Shown: positions 41,348 to 51,012 of the stretch, one piece after another
Layout of the letters: every line of letters begins with the position of its first letter
Numbering within the stretch: the first letter of the stretch is position 1
Source of the DNA: Spirosoma rigui
Lineage (GTDB): Bacteria; Bacteroidota; Bacteroidia; Cytophagales; Spirosomataceae
Assembly: GCF_002067135.1 (NCBI RefSeq)
Contig: NZ_CP020105.1
Location: 1,922,001-1,986,000, forward strand
Reading direction: 5' to 3'
Length of the DNA stretch: 64,000 nucleotides
Position numbers and translations under genes: made by a program
Notes under the pieces: generated by a model
The model's input: the letters and a program-made list of their open reading frames with translations, nothing else
The model's database searches: none
Told to the model about the DNA's origin: nothing

Positions 41348-42487
41348 ATGAAAATCGGCATTGTGTGTTACCCAACCTTCGGGGGGAGTGGCGTTGTCGC
41401 CACCGAACTCGGTAAGGCTCTGGCCAAAAATGGCCACCAGATTCACTTCATTACCTACCAACAACCACCCCGACTCGATTTTTTTAGCGAAAACGTTTTC
41501 TACCACGAAGTAAATATACCGTCCTACCCCCTCTTTCAGTACGCGCCGTATGAGTCGGCCCTGGCCAGTGCTATGGTGAACGTAGTGCTGAACGAGAATG
41601 TCGATTTACTGCACGTTCACTACGCTATTCCGCACGCATCGGCGGCCTACATGGCCAAAATGATCCTGCGCTCCCGGGGGCGTCACGTTCCCGTGGTCAC
41701 TACGCTCCACGGTACGGACATTACCCTGGTGGGTAAAGATGCTTCCTACGAGCCCGTTGTTACGTTCAGCATCAACGAATCGGACGGGGTGACGGCGGTG
41801 TCGGAGAACCTGCGGCAGGATACCTACGCACACTTTAAAGTCCACCGCGACATTGAAGTTATCCCCAACTTTATTGACCTGAGTCGGTTCAACCGACAGA
41901 AGAAAGACCACTTCAAGAAAGCGATTTGCCCCAACGGCGAAAAACTGATCGTGCACACGTCAAACTTCCGGCGGGTTAAACGTATCGACGATGCTGTGAT
42001 GATGTTCTATCATATTCAGCAGCAGGTGCCGGCTAAACTCCTGCTCGTGGGCGATGGTCCGGAGCGGGCCCGTATTGAGCGGCTGGTTCGTGAACTCGGT
42101 ATCTATGACCAGGTTCGGTTCCTGGGCAAGCTGGATGCGGTCGAGGAAGTGCTGTCTGTTGCCGATCTGTTCGTGATGCCGTCCGAGAACGAAAGCTTCG
42201 GCCTGGCTGCGCTGGAAGCCCTGGCCTGCGAGGTTCCGCTGATCACGTCCAACGCCGGTGGCCTGCCCGAATTGAACCTGCAGGGCGTCACCGGTTTCCT
42301 GAGTCCCGTTGGCGACGTAGACGATATGGTCAAAAATGCGTTGTATGTATTAGATGATGAACACTTGCCACTATTTAAGGAAAACGCGCTGAAGCGGGCT
42401 AAAGAATTTGAGTTATCGCGTATCTTGCCACTCTACGAAAATCACTACGATCGGGTATTACAGGAGGCCCGGCCCCTGGTTTCGTAA
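41348..42487 (+). CDS. bshA: N-acetyl-alpha-D-glucosaminyl L-malate synthase
   Basis: This 379-residue GT4-family enzyme makes GlcNAc-malate from UDP-GlcNAc and L-malate, the first step of bacillithiol synthesis. The N-terminus MKIGIVCYPTFGGSGVVATELG and the segment DLLHVHYAIPHASAAYMAKMI are diagnostic, with the retaining GT4 motif VMPSENESFGLAALEALACEVPLITSNAGGLPE near the end. The open frame runs back to 40724, but only the ATG at 41348 matches the family; the upstream part is antisense to ubiA. bshB and bshC are not in the window. The NADH dehydrogenase gene follows 59 bases later. Confidence 0.93.
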   Translation: MKIGIVCYPTFGGSGVVATELGKALAKNGHQIHFITYQQPPRLDFFSENVFYHEVNIPSYPLFQYAPYESALASAMVNVVLNENVDLLHVHYAIPHASAAYMAKMILRSRGRHVPVVTTLHGTDITLVGKDASYEPVVTFSINESDGVTAVSENLRQDTYAHFKVHRDIEVIPNFIDLSRFNRQKKDHFKKAICPNGEKLIVHTSNFRRVKRIDDAVMMFYHIQQQVPAKLLLVGDGPERARIERLVRELGIYDQVRFLGKLDAVEEVLSVADLFVMPSENESFGLAALEALACEVPLITSNAGGLPELNLQGVTGFLSPVGDVDDMVKNALYVLDDEHLPLFKENALKRAKEFELSRILPLYENHYDRVLQEARPLVS

Positions 42488-42546
42488 GGTCGGGATCGGT
42501 TGCGATGGGTGTGCACTACGTGTCGCCATGTAAAAACAGAAAACCT

Positions 42547-43884
42547 ATGAACCCAAACATACCCCAGACGGACAGAAAGCGCGTCGTGATTGTTGGTGCC
42601 GGATTTGGCGGTTTGCAGCTGGCCCGCAAACTATCAGCCCGGAAAGAATTTCAGGTGGTGCTCATTAACCGGCACAACTACCACGAATTTCAGCCACTCT
42701 ACTACCAGGTTGCTACGGCGGGCCTCGAAGCAAATTCCATTCTGTTTCCGTTACGGGCGGTGTTTGGTAACTGTAAGAACGTTCATATCCGGGTTACGAG
42801 CGTAACGGGTGTCCGGCCCGCCGACAAAACTGTCGATACCGAGCTGGGTCCCGTACCCTACGATTACCTCGTTATTGCTACCGGTGCCGACACTAATTTT
42901 TTCAACCAGCAGAATATCATTGAGAAGGCGCTGCCGATGAAGTCCATTTCGGAAGCCATCGCGCTGCGCAACCGGATGCTCCAGAACTTCGAGGACGCCC
43001 TGAGCGTGGAAACGCTCGACGAGCGGGAAGGGCTGATGGATGTTGTGGTAGTAGGTGGAGGACCAACGGGTGTTGAACTCTGCGGCACGCTGGCCGAAAT
43101 GCGCAAGACGGTGCTGCCCCGCGATTACCCCGAACTGGATTTCGGGATGATGGATATTTCGCTGATCGAGTCAGGGGGCGAACTGCTGGGACCCATGTCG
43201 GTTCAGTCGCAGACCCACTCGCTCGAATATCTGCAAAAGCTAGGTGTTAATGTCCGGCTCAACACCCGCGTAAAAGACTTCGACGGGCGTATCGTCACCA
43301 TGGTCGACGGGTCTACGATCCGGAGCAATAACGTTATCTGGGCGGCTGGCGTGAAAGCCAACCCGCTGGCAGGTCTTCCTCCCGACGTGCTGGGTCGGGG
43401 TGGGCGCATCCTGGTCAACCGCTTCAGCCAGGTGCAGGGCTTTACGGATGTATTCGCTATTGGCGACGTAGCGCTTATGGCCGAAGAAAAATGGCCCAAC
43501 GGGCATCCGCAGATTGCGCAGCCCGCCATTCAGCAGGGTAAGTTGCTGGCCAAGAATCTGTTACACTGGGTACGCAACGAGCCACCGGTGGCGTTTACGT
43601 ACCGTGATTTAGGGACAATGGCTACCATTGGGCGCGGACTGGCCGTGGTCGACTTGCCCTTTTTTAAGTTCCAGGGATTTTTCGCGTGGCTGACGTGGTT
43701 GTTTGTTCATCTGATGGCAATCGTCGGCGTGAAAAACCGTCTGGCCATTTTTCTGAACTGGATGTTCAATTACCTCACGTATAACAACTCGCTACGTCTG
43801 ATTATACGCCAGAAAATGCCGAGGGGTAACCTGGATGCTATGCAGGAGAAACTCTCTGATCAAATGGAGGTTGCTAAAACATAG
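42547..43884 (+). CDS. ndh: Type II NADH dehydrogenase
   Basis: This 445-residue single-subunit NAD(P)H:quinone oxidoreductase has the FAD-binding motif VVIVGAGFGGLQLARKL, the NAD(P)-binding motif VVVVGGGPTGVELCGTLAEM near residue 175, and the FAD-binding FTDVFAIGDVAL. Two hydrophobic C-terminal stretches (FFAWLTWLFVHLMAIVGV, LAIFLNWMFNYLTYNN) anchor it to the membrane. It feeds electrons from NADH to quinone without proton pumping. The ATG at 42547 (MNPNIPQTDRKRV) is chosen over 42505. Co-directional with bshA; operon possible. Confidence 0.9.
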   Translation: MNPNIPQTDRKRVVIVGAGFGGLQLARKLSARKEFQVVLINRHNYHEFQPLYYQVATAGLEANSILFPLRAVFGNCKNVHIRVTSVTGVRPADKTVDTELGPVPYDYLVIATGADTNFFNQQNIIEKALPMKSISEAIALRNRMLQNFEDALSVETLDEREGLMDVVVVGGGPTGVELCGTLAEMRKTVLPRDYPELDFGMMDISLIESGGELLGPMSVQSQTHSLEYLQKLGVNVRLNTRVKDFDGRIVTMVDGSTIRSNNVIWAAGVKANPLAGLPPDVLGRGGRILVNRFSQVQGFTDVFAIGDVALMAEEKWPNGHPQIAQPAIQQGKLLAKNLLHWVRNEPPVAFTYRDLGTMATIGRGLAVVDLPFFKFQGFFAWLTWLFVHLMAIVGVKNRLAIFLNWMFNYLTYNNSLRLIIRQKMPRGNLDAMQEKLSDQMEVAKT

Positions 43885-43929
43885 TCAACCTTATTTACTA
43901 TCTGTGGGCGAACGAGACTGATTTCGTTC

Positions 43930-43937
43930 TATTTTTG
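43930..43937 (+). promoter_or_regulatory. -7-like element for the lipid hydroxylase gene
   Basis: TATTTTTG matches TAnnTTTG 32 bases before the ATG at 43970, giving a leader of about 25-30 bases. No -33 element is clear. Confidence 0.45.
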
Positions 43938-43969
43938 TGTCAATATCGAATATCAACGTACACCTGTTT

Positions 43970-44617
43970 ATGGAATCAACTACCGAAAAACTGCAAACAA
44001 TGGCTGGTCACGGTAAGACCAGGCCTAAAAATAGCGGTACTAAACAACTTTTTAACAACCCAATTCTAGAGGCTCTTTCGCGTACCCACATCATGGTTCC
44101 CATCTCGATGTGGCTGGTCTTATCCGTGTTTCTGGGCTGGTATGCCTTCACGTATACAGACATGGGTACGTCCATGATTACCACCCTGTTTTTGGTTGGT
44201 TTGCTCGTGTTCTCGCTGTTTGAATACGTGCTGCACCGCTACCTGTACCACCTGGCACCGACTACCCCCAAGCGGGCCAAGATTCAGTATACCTTTCATG
44301 GTATTCACCACGAGTACCCGAAAGACAAGACCCGCCTTGCCATGCCACCGGCCCTGGCCATTTTCGTGGCGGGTGCGTTCTTTGGCCTGTTCTTCCTGCT
44401 GATGGGCGAAGCCGCCTACGCGTTCTTCCCCGGCTTTCTGGTAGGGTACTCGGGATACCTGGCGGTGCACTTCATCGTTCACGCCTACGCGCCACCCAAG
44501 AACTTCTTTAAGCAGTTGTGGATCAACCACAGTGTTCACCACTACAAGAATCCGGAAAGCAACTACGGCGTTTCGTCACCGTTCTGGGATTACGTATTCA
44601 AGTCGTTCCAAAAGTAG
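43970..44617 (+). CDS. Fatty-acid/sphingolipid hydroxylase
   Basis: This 215-residue integral-membrane di-iron enzyme of the fatty acid hydroxylase/sterol desaturase superfamily carries the His boxes HRYLYH (89-94), HGIHH (110-114), HFIVH near 170 and NHSVHHYK near 190. This order matches fatty-acid 2-hydroxylases of the FA2H/Scs7 type without the cytochrome b5 domain. Bacteroidota make sphingolipids whose acyl chains are often hydroxylated, so it may act on ceramide-type lipids; that is inference. The ATG at 43970 (MESTTEKLQTMAG) is used; an alternative GTG at 43937 lies in the -7 element. Confidence 0.85.
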   Translation: MESTTEKLQTMAGHGKTRPKNSGTKQLFNNPILEALSRTHIMVPISMWLVLSVFLGWYAFTYTDMGTSMITTLFLVGLLVFSLFEYVLHRYLYHLAPTTPKRAKIQYTFHGIHHEYPKDKTRLAMPPALAIFVAGAFFGLFFLLMGEAAYAFFPGFLVGYSGYLAVHFIVHAYAPPKNFFKQLWINHSVHHYKNPESNYGVSSPFWDYVFKSFQK

Positions 44618-44635
44618 GTAACGTAGTGAAAGGTG

Positions 44636-44656
44636 GGGACGCGGCCCTTTGCGTCT
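44636..44656. repeat. Short palindromic repeat unit, copy 2
   Basis: GGGACGCGGCCCTTTGCGTCT matches the reverse complement of the unit at 4451-4471 at 18 of 21 bases, with a shorter stem because of two changes in the arms. It lies in the 3' region of the lipid hydroxylase gene. Confidence 0.4.
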
Positions 44657-44674
44657 GTCAGGCGTAAACCCCTG

Positions 44675-44739
44675 ACCAAAAGCCGAAGTCCAGGCAGTAG
44701 TTGCAGATTGCTTCTACTGCCTGGACTTCGGCTTTTGGT
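44675..44739. terminator. Perfect 26-bp hairpin between convergent genes
   Basis: Arms 44675-44700 and 44714-44739 are perfect reverse complements over 26 bases with a 13-base loop. It lies between the hydroxylase (plus) and GH43 (minus) gene ends and would act in both directions. No T-run follows. Confidence 0.7.
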
Positions 44740-44794
44740 ATACGGACGGGAGCATGCAACGACTTGAAGGATTAAGTCGCTACATGGCGTTGTA

Positions 44795-45850
44795 CTACTC
44801 GCCGGATGGCCGCTTCAACAACGTGGTCAGGGAGGCTGGTGTGCCAAAATCAGGCGAGCCGTCGGCTTTCCAGGTAAAGGGCTGCATTCGAATCGAGCGG
44901 AAGTCGCCACAACCCTGACCCGGTGCTGCGTTGGCGTGGTAGATCAGCCAGTTCTCGGTTCCGTCCGGTGTGGTGAAAAAGCCGTTATGCCCAACGCCGT
45001 ACGTGCCGCTGGTAGCGTAAGGGCCAAACACGGGCGTGGCCGATTTGGTCCAGGCGACCGGATCAGTCAGGTTCGCCGTCGTATCGGCGGCCAGCTGACC
45101 GAGTGCATATTGGTCGGTTCCGCAGAAGCTGGCCGAGTAGATGATGAATACCCGGTTGTTACGAACCAGGAACTCTGGTCCTTCATTCACGCCAAACCCT
45201 TGTTTCTCCCAGTCATAAGTCGGAGCCGACAATCTGACGCGGGGACCCTCGGCGGTGTAAGGGTTCGTTAGTTTGCAGATATAAAGGTTCTGAGAGCCCC
45301 CCAGGTCGTTTTCCCAGCCCGACCAGGCGTAGTACAGCTTGCCATTGAGCTGTAGCACTGTGCCGTCGATGGCCCATTTGTTGTCGGGCAGGTTCAGTTG
45401 GCCCCTGTCTATCCAGGTTCCTGTTGTTGGGTCGGCCGACGCATTTTCGAGAACAAACATCCGGTGCGTGGCGTCGACACCGTTGTTATCGGCCGCGTAG
45501 TACAGGTACCACTTTCCGTCAATATTGTGCAGTTCAGGGGCCCAGATGTCGCGGGAGTTGGGGCCGGTAGCGGGTGGGGTCCAGACCGTTACCGGACGGG
45601 CAGCGTTCAGTCGGCTCATGGCTGCAGTCTTGTAGATACGCAGGTTATTGCCGGTGGTGTGCATGACATAGTAAGACCCATTTCTGGACACTACCCACGG
45701 ATCGGGACCAACCGGCAGAACAGGGTTCTGAAACTTACCGGCGGTATCCACGGCCGTGACGGGGGGCGAAGGCGTTGGCGTGGCCGGGTTTCCCGACTTG
45801 CAGCCGTAGGTAATGACCAGCGCGAGGAGTACAAAGAGGTAGTTTTTCAT
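44795..45850 (-). CDS. GH43-family lipoprotein glycosidase of the glycan locus
   Basis: This 351-residue predicted lipoprotein (signal LALVITYGC, Cys17) has a single five-bladed GH43 domain: general base Asp in VLPVGPDPWVVSRNG, pKa-modulating Asp in KWAIDGTVLQLNGKLYYAWSG and acid Glu in GFGVNEGPEFLVRNNRV. ARDIWAPELHNIDGKWYLYY-type segments are the family hallmark. Activity is probably alpha-L-arabinofuranosidase or arabinan-directed exo-hydrolase on the cell surface. It is the last gene of the sigma-FecR-SusC-SusD locus and is separated from susD by a hairpin that may reduce its expression. Confidence 0.85.
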   Translation of the reverse strand: MKNYLFVLLALVITYGCKSGNPATPTPSPPVTAVDTAGKFQNPVLPVGPDPWVVSRNGSYYVMHTTGNNLRIYKTAAMSRLNAARPVTVWTPPATGPNSRDIWAPELHNIDGKWYLYYAADNNGVDATHRMFVLENASADPTTGTWIDRGQLNLPDNKWAIDGTVLQLNGKLYYAWSGWENDLGGSQNLYICKLTNPYTAEGPRVRLSAPTYDWEKQGFGVNEGPEFLVRNNRVFIIYSASFCGTDQYALGQLAADTTANLTDPVAWTKSATPVFGPYATSGTYGVGHNGFFTTPDGTENWLIYHANAAPGQGCGDFRSIRMQPFTWKADGSPDFGTPASLTTLLKRPSGE

Positions 45851-45890
45851 AGTTGAGGTAAAGAATTGTTACCAGGGTTGAGGTGAATAG

Positions 45891-45983
45891 TTGTTAGACC
45901 GGGATGCGCAGAGGCATAGAGAAATTCGCAGAGATTTATTTTCCCTGTGTACCTCTTTATGCCTCTGCGCATCCCAGTCTAAC
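45891..45983. terminator. 27-bp hairpin between susD and the GH43 gene
   Basis: Arms 45891-45917 and 45957-45983 pair over 27 bases with one mismatch around a 39-base loop, which itself has partial pairing. It lies between two genes of the same operon, so it may set the SusCD-to-GH43 expression ratio or protect the susCD mRNA 3' end. Confidence 0.6.
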
Positions 45984-46001
45984 AAGGTGTAACAACTACT
46001 A

Positions 46002-47525
46002 TCAATAATTTGGGTTTTGAACCAGGTTTGGGTTCAGATCGCGGTCGAGCTGGGGAATGGGCAGCAGTTCACTTTTACCCCGTACGAAGGTAGAAAACGC
46101 CGGATCGCGATTGGCCAGTTGCGGTCCCAGGTCGCCCCAGCGGGCCAGGTCATTCCAGCGCCAGCCTTCGCCCGATAGCTCCGTTACCCGCTCATGTTTG
46201 AGCTGATCCAGAAACTGGGCCTGCGTCAGTCCCGGCTTCGCAACCGATAGTTTGGCTAGACCTGCCCGTTGTCGCACCTGATCGACATAGGCGTAGGCCT
46301 GCGTTGTTTTACCCGTGGCGTTGAGGGCTTCGGCATACATCAGCAGGACATCAGCATACCGGATATAGCGCCAGTTGTTGGGCGAGCGGTACCCTTCTTC
46401 ATTCTTCCAGTGATCATTCTGAAATTTACGGAACCACACCCGTTTGTTATCGGCACCGTACCGCTGTAAAAACGTCTGGCCGTAAATCTGCGTAAACGCC
46501 GGTCCCCGAACGTCGGTAGAGTCGAAGAGGAACGACGCTTCCAGCCGTGGATCGCGGGCGCCCGTGGTGGTGCGTTCGTTGAACTCGCGGGTAGGCCACC
46601 GCTGGGCTTCGCCGTCCGACCAGCCAATGCCGCTGGGCCCGAAAAACTGCGCCAGCGATGTACCGTAGTTCTGGTTCGGCGTCTGGCTGTCGTCATCGGT
46701 GTTCTCAGCGGGGTTGATCTGAAACTGCCACTCAAAGACCGACTCTTTGTTGTTCTCCGTCGAGATCAGGAAATTGTCGCGGTAGTTGGGCACCAGCGCG
46801 TAGATGCTTTTTCCGTCGCCGTCGGCCAGCCATTGCAAGGGGGTCAGGGCTTCGGTATATTTCTTTTGCTGCAGGTAAGCCCGGGCCAGGAGTGCATAAG
46901 CCGCCCCTTTGGTCGCGCGGCCCAGATCGGCAGCGGGGTAGGTCGTTGGCAGGGCGGCAGCTGCTTCGGTCAGGTCGGTTTCAATCTGGGCCCACACCTG
47001 GGCAATGGTGGCCGAGCCGGGCTTGTCGCCGACGACCGGTGTTTTCAGCACCAGTGGCACATTACCGAAGAGCGTTACCAGGTGGTAGTAGTACATGGCC
47101 CGCAGAAATTTGGCTTCGCCCAGGTACCGTTGCTTCAGGTTAGCATCCATCGGGATAGCAGGTACATTGTCGATCACCTGATTGGCCCGGTTAACACCGA
47201 TGTAGTTGTCATTCCAGACGGCATAGGCATTGCCGTAGTTATAGTCGATGATCAGAAACTGATCCATGTTATTGACAATATCCGTTGCCGGGCTCTGGCT
47301 GCGGCCTTCATCAGAACGGATAATGTAATAAAAAGGCATCCAGCGTGATATGCCCCCCCGGTGGGTGGTGCTGTACACGGCGTTGACGCCCACCAGCGCG
47401 TCGGCATCGGTTTTCCAGAATGACTCTGTTGTCACCTGGTTGGGATTTACGATGGTCAGGTTCCGGTCGCATCCGGTCAGCGCCAGAGCGCCGGCCAGTG
47501 TCCACAGAATGAGTTTATTTTTCAT
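46002..47525 (-). CDS. susD: SusD/RagB outer-membrane glycan-binding lipoprotein
   Basis: This 507-residue lipoprotein (ALALTGC, Cys19) has the SusD fold: an N-terminal TPR-like superhelix (KFLRAMYYYHLVTLFGNVPLV, YALLARAYLQQKKYTEAL), the middle SusD_RagB region and C-terminal NWRYIRYADVLLMYAEALNATGK, LKHERVTELSGEGWRWNDLARWG. It caps the SusC channel and captures oligosaccharide at the surface. It lies 23 bases after susC and before the GH43 gene. The substrate type cannot be read from it; the neighbouring GH43 suggests arabinose- or xylose-containing glycans. Confidence 0.9.
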   Translation of the reverse strand: MKNKLILWTLAGALALTGCDRNLTIVNPNQVTTESFWKTDADALVGVNAVYSTTHRGGISRWMPFYYIIRSDEGRSQSPATDIVNNMDQFLIIDYNYGNAYAVWNDNYIGVNRANQVIDNVPAIPMDANLKQRYLGEAKFLRAMYYYHLVTLFGNVPLVLKTPVVGDKPGSATIAQVWAQIETDLTEAAAALPTTYPAADLGRATKGAAYALLARAYLQQKKYTEALTPLQWLADGDGKSIYALVPNYRDNFLISTENNKESVFEWQFQINPAENTDDDSQTPNQNYGTSLAQFFGPSGIGWSDGEAQRWPTREFNERTTTGARDPRLEASFLFDSTDVRGPAFTQIYGQTFLQRYGADNKRVWFRKFQNDHWKNEEGYRSPNNWRYIRYADVLLMYAEALNATGKTTQAYAYVDQVRQRAGLAKLSVAKPGLTQAQFLDQLKHERVTELSGEGWRWNDLARWGDLGPQLANRDPAFSTFVRGKSELLPIPQLDRDLNPNLVQNPNY

Positions 47526-47548
47526 AATCGGATCGGTCTGAGTGAGGG

Positions 47549-50500
47549 TTAAAATTCGCAGTTGACACCAACGGAAACGACGCGGGGCGACGGCCAGTGG
47601 CCATTGTCCACGCCCCGCTCCTGAATACCAGCGCCCGTTACGTCGGGGTCGAGCCCGCTGTACGGCGTGATTGTGAACAGGTTCTGCCCGCTGATGTACA
47701 CCCGCGCACTACGAACGGAAAGGCGGTTGAGCAGCGCTTTGGGCAGGGTATAGCCTAGTTCTACGTTCCGCACCCGGACATAAGACGCGTTTTCGAGCCA
47801 GCGGTCGCTGGCGCCCAGGTTGTTGGAAATAATACCCTGATCACCCGCTTCGAGGCCAATCCGTGGATCGGTGGTGTTGGTGTTTGTGGGCGACCAGGGG
47901 CTAACATCCCGGCGGAAGTTGGTGAGCTGGTAGCTGTCCAGGCTGCGCCGGACGTCATTGTAGACCGTGTAGCCAAAGACGCCCAGCAACTGCACGTTCA
48001 GGCTAAACTGCTTGTATGATCCGTTGAACTGCGCCCCTGTCTGTAGTTTTGGCCAGGGCGAGCTAACAAACTGGCGGTCGTTGTTGACGTCGATAACGCC
48101 GTCGCCGTTGGTGTCGACGTAGCGGATATCGCCGGGTTTGGCGTTCGGCTGAATGAGCTTCCCGTCGCTCGATTTGTAGTTGTTGATTTCTTCCTGACTC
48201 TGGAAGATACCGTTCGTTTTCAGCACGTACCACTGACCAACGGGGTTGCCCACCTGCGAACGCGTATTGCCACTGACGATGTAGTTGACATTCTGGCCCT
48301 GGTTACCAACATTTTCGATGCGGTTCCTGATCGTCGTGAAGTTGCCGGATACGTCCCATTTGAACGCGTTCTGGTTGTTGCGATACGTAGCCGAGAACTC
48401 GATCCCCTGGTTTCGGATAGACGCCGTATTCACATACGGGTTGCCCTGGAGATTACCCAGATACCCCGGTACGGCCAGGTTCAGGATGGCATCCGACGAT
48501 AGCGAGTTGTAGACGTTGATCTCGGTAGAAATGCGGTTGTTCAGGAAGCTTGCCGTGACGCCGTAGTTTTGAGACAGCCGCTGCTCCCAGCGCAGGTCGG
48601 GGTTGGCCAGCTGCGCCTGATAGGCACCGACATAGGCGGTCTGGTCGACGCCGAAGATGGCGCGCGGGTTGTTGTTGATGAAGGCCGTATAGGGGAATGA
48701 ACCCAGCGTGGGCACCACAATGCCAAGCTTACCGTAAGACGCGTTTATTTTCAGGTCGGAGATCCAGTCGACGTGGAAAAACGGTTCCTGACTGATGCGC
48801 CACGCTGCCGCCACCGATGGAAAGAAGCCGGTGCGGAAGTTGGTCCCGAATCGCGAATCCTGATCGACCCGGCCGGTCAGCGTGAGCAGGTACTTGTCAT
48901 TGTAGGCGTAGTTGAGCCGGCCTAGGTAGCCCAGGATCCGGTAGTTCGTTGGGGTGCCACCCGCCGAGTTCGATACGCCTGTAGCCGCGTCGATGGTCGT
49001 GAAATACTGGCCGCCCGATGTGGCGAGGTTCGTTCGTGAGCCTGATGTGCCATCGCGCCGGGCGTCCTGCTGGCTGATCCCGAGCACCCCGTTGAGACTA
49101 TGGGCACCAAACGTCTTGTTGAAGTTTACGGTATGCTCGAACAACAGACTGTAATACCGCGACCGGTCTTCACTCACGGAACTGGGTACCACCGCTGCGT
49201 TGTACTGGTACACGCCAATTTTGCGCAGGTTCTGGGTGTAATCGAAACTTACTTCCAGACCCGCGTTGAATCGGTACGTCAGCCAGTCGGCCAGCTTAAC
49301 ATCCAGGAAGGCATTACCCACCAGCTTGGCGTAATTGCTCTTGTTGGTCGACAGTTCGCGGGCCGCCACCGGGTTAAACGCATAGGTGGTGGCATCCGGA
49401 TAGGTGCCAATACCGTACCCACCCGGATTGGTGGCGCTGACGTAGCGTGGGTCCTGCACCGGAATAACGGGCAGCATCGTTGCCATGTCGTAGATGGGGT
49501 TTATCCCGACGGGAGGATTCTGGATGTTCGAGTTGGTCAGGAGAGCGTTCTCGCCAAACGTAAACCGCCCGAACTGGCTGCGGGTGTTGACGCGGAGGCT
49601 GGCCCGGTCGAAGTTGCTGCCAATGACGTAGCCCGTGTTGTTAAAATAACTGCCCGATACCAGATAGGTCCCGCTCTTTGTACCACCGGAAAGTGTTAGG
49701 TTATAATCCTGCAAACTACCCGTCCGCAGGGTCTGGTCCTGCCAGTTCGTGTTGATGTTCGGGTTGAAGGTACCCGTGGCAACACTGGCGGGAGCGGGTT
49801 GTCCGGCGTTTTGGTATTGCTGGCGTTGCAGGGCAGCAAATTCAGGGGCGTCCATCACGTTCCAGCGTTTATACATCTGCTGGGCGCCGTACTTGGCCGA
49901 AAAAGAAATCCTTACGGGCCCCTCTTTCCCCTGCTTGGTGGTAATGATAACGACCCCGTTGGCGGCCCTGGACCCATAAATAGCCGCTGCGGAGGCATCT
50001 TTCAGGACCTGGATCGACTCGATGTCATCGTTGTTGATGGTCGGGTTCGCGTCGGCAATCATGCCGTCGATGATGTAGAGCGGGTCGGTATTGAGAAAGC
50101 TGGCTACCCCGCGTATCTGGATTGATGCCTGCTGGCCGGGCACCCCGGTGCCGCGAACGGTAACGCCGGGCGAAAGACCCTGAATAGATTCGGCGAGTGA
50201 GTTTGCCGTGACCTTGTTGGATTGCGTAGGATTAATAACATCCGTGGCACCGGTCAGGTCTTTCTTACGGACACTCTGGTAGCCAATGACGACGATTTCG
50301 TCGAGCGTCCGGTTGTCAGGTACCAGTTGCAGGGTAATGGTCGTCCGGTCGCCGATGGTAACCTCCTGGCTAACGTATCCGACACTCGAAATTGTCAGGG
50401 TAGTAGCCGCATCGCTCACGTTGAGTACGAAGTTGCCGCTGGCATCGGTCGTAGTGCCGGTGCTGGTTCCTTTTTCGATGACGTTCGCACCGGGTAGTCC

Positions 50501-50998
50501 TTGCCCTGTTTCATCCGTGATCTGTCCGCTGATACGCCGGGCCTGGGGCGCTTCGACCGTTGACGGGACGGTGGGTTCGTTGAGCAAACTGGCCGACGCA
50601 CCGGACGACGGACTGCTGGCCGGCGTATTTTTGGCGGGAACAGCCTGAATCACGATCAGGTTGTCGTTGACCTTCCGATACCGCAACCCCTGGGCATCGA
50701 TTAACTGGCTGAGGGCCTGCTCAAGCGACAGACCGTCGATATTGACATCGGTCTGGCGACCGGCCAGAAGTTGTTCATCGTAGGCGAAGTTGACGCTGAA
50801 CTGTTTGCTCACATCGGCAAGGGCTTTCTTCAGCGAGCGTGACCGCTGCCGGTTGTCCGGATTGGCCTGCTGCCGATAGGCGGTGCTCTCATACCGGCTC
50901 TGGGCGCGGGTCAGCAGCTGGGCCATGGCGGGCTGGGGCCGTATGTAGACCCCTGTTCCTACCAGCAGCATAGAAAGGGTTATATACGTGTTTTTCAT
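47549..50998 (-). CDS. susC: STN-domain SusC/RagA TonB-dependent transporter
   Basis: The protein has 1149 residues. A signal peptide is followed by a secretin/TonB short N-terminal (STN) domain (about 52-118, FSVNFAYDEQLLAGRQTDVNIDG), a carboxypeptidase-regulatory-like domain (about 150-235), a plug with SusC-type motif (ESIQGLSPGVTVRG, DPLYIIDGM, IESIQVLKDASAAAIYGSRAANGVVIITTK), and a 22-strand barrel. The STN domain lets it talk to the anti-sigma factor encoded just upstream, so it is both importer and signal transducer. Gaps to fecR and susD are 14 and 23 bases. Confidence 0.92.
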   Translation of the reverse strand: MKNTYITLSMLLVGTGVYIRPQPAMAQLLTRAQSRYESTAYRQQANPDNRQRSRSLKKALADVSKQFSVNFAYDEQLLAGRQTDVNIDGLSLEQALSQLIDAQGLRYRKVNDNLIVIQAVPAKNTPASSPSSGASASLLNEPTVPSTVEAPQARRISGQITDETGQGLPGANVIEKGTSTGTTTDASGNFVLNVSDAATTLTISSVGYVSQEVTIGDRTTITLQLVPDNRTLDEIVVIGYQSVRKKDLTGATDVINPTQSNKVTANSLAESIQGLSPGVTVRGTGVPGQQASIQIRGVASFLNTDPLYIIDGMIADANPTINNDDIESIQVLKDASAAAIYGSRAANGVVIITTKQGKEGPVRISFSAKYGAQQMYKRWNVMDAPEFAALQRQQYQNAGQPAPASVATGTFNPNINTNWQDQTLRTGSLQDYNLTLSGGTKSGTYLVSGSYFNNTGYVIGSNFDRASLRVNTRSQFGRFTFGENALLTNSNIQNPPVGINPIYDMATMLPVIPVQDPRYVSATNPGGYGIGTYPDATTYAFNPVAARELSTNKSNYAKLVGNAFLDVKLADWLTYRFNAGLEVSFDYTQNLRKIGVYQYNAAVVPSSVSEDRSRYYSLLFEHTVNFNKTFGAHSLNGVLGISQQDARRDGTSGSRTNLATSGGQYFTTIDAATGVSNSAGGTPTNYRILGYLGRLNYAYNDKYLLTLTGRVDQDSRFGTNFRTGFFPSVAAAWRISQEPFFHVDWISDLKINASYGKLGIVVPTLGSFPYTAFINNNPRAIFGVDQTAYVGAYQAQLANPDLRWEQRLSQNYGVTASFLNNRISTEINVYNSLSSDAILNLAVPGYLGNLQGNPYVNTASIRNQGIEFSATYRNNQNAFKWDVSGNFTTIRNRIENVGNQGQNVNYIVSGNTRSQVGNPVGQWYVLKTNGIFQSQEEINNYKSSDGKLIQPNAKPGDIRYVDTNGDGVIDVNNDRQFVSSPWPKLQTGAQFNGSYKQFSLNVQLLGVFGYTVYNDVRRSLDSYQLTNFRRDVSPWSPTNTNTTDPRIGLEAGDQGIISNNLGASDRWLENASYVRVRNVELGYTLPKALLNRLSVRSARVYISGQNLFTITPYSGLDPDVTGAGIQERGVDNGHWPSPRVVSVGVNCEF

Positions 50999-51012
50999 AG
51001 GAGAGTTATCGA

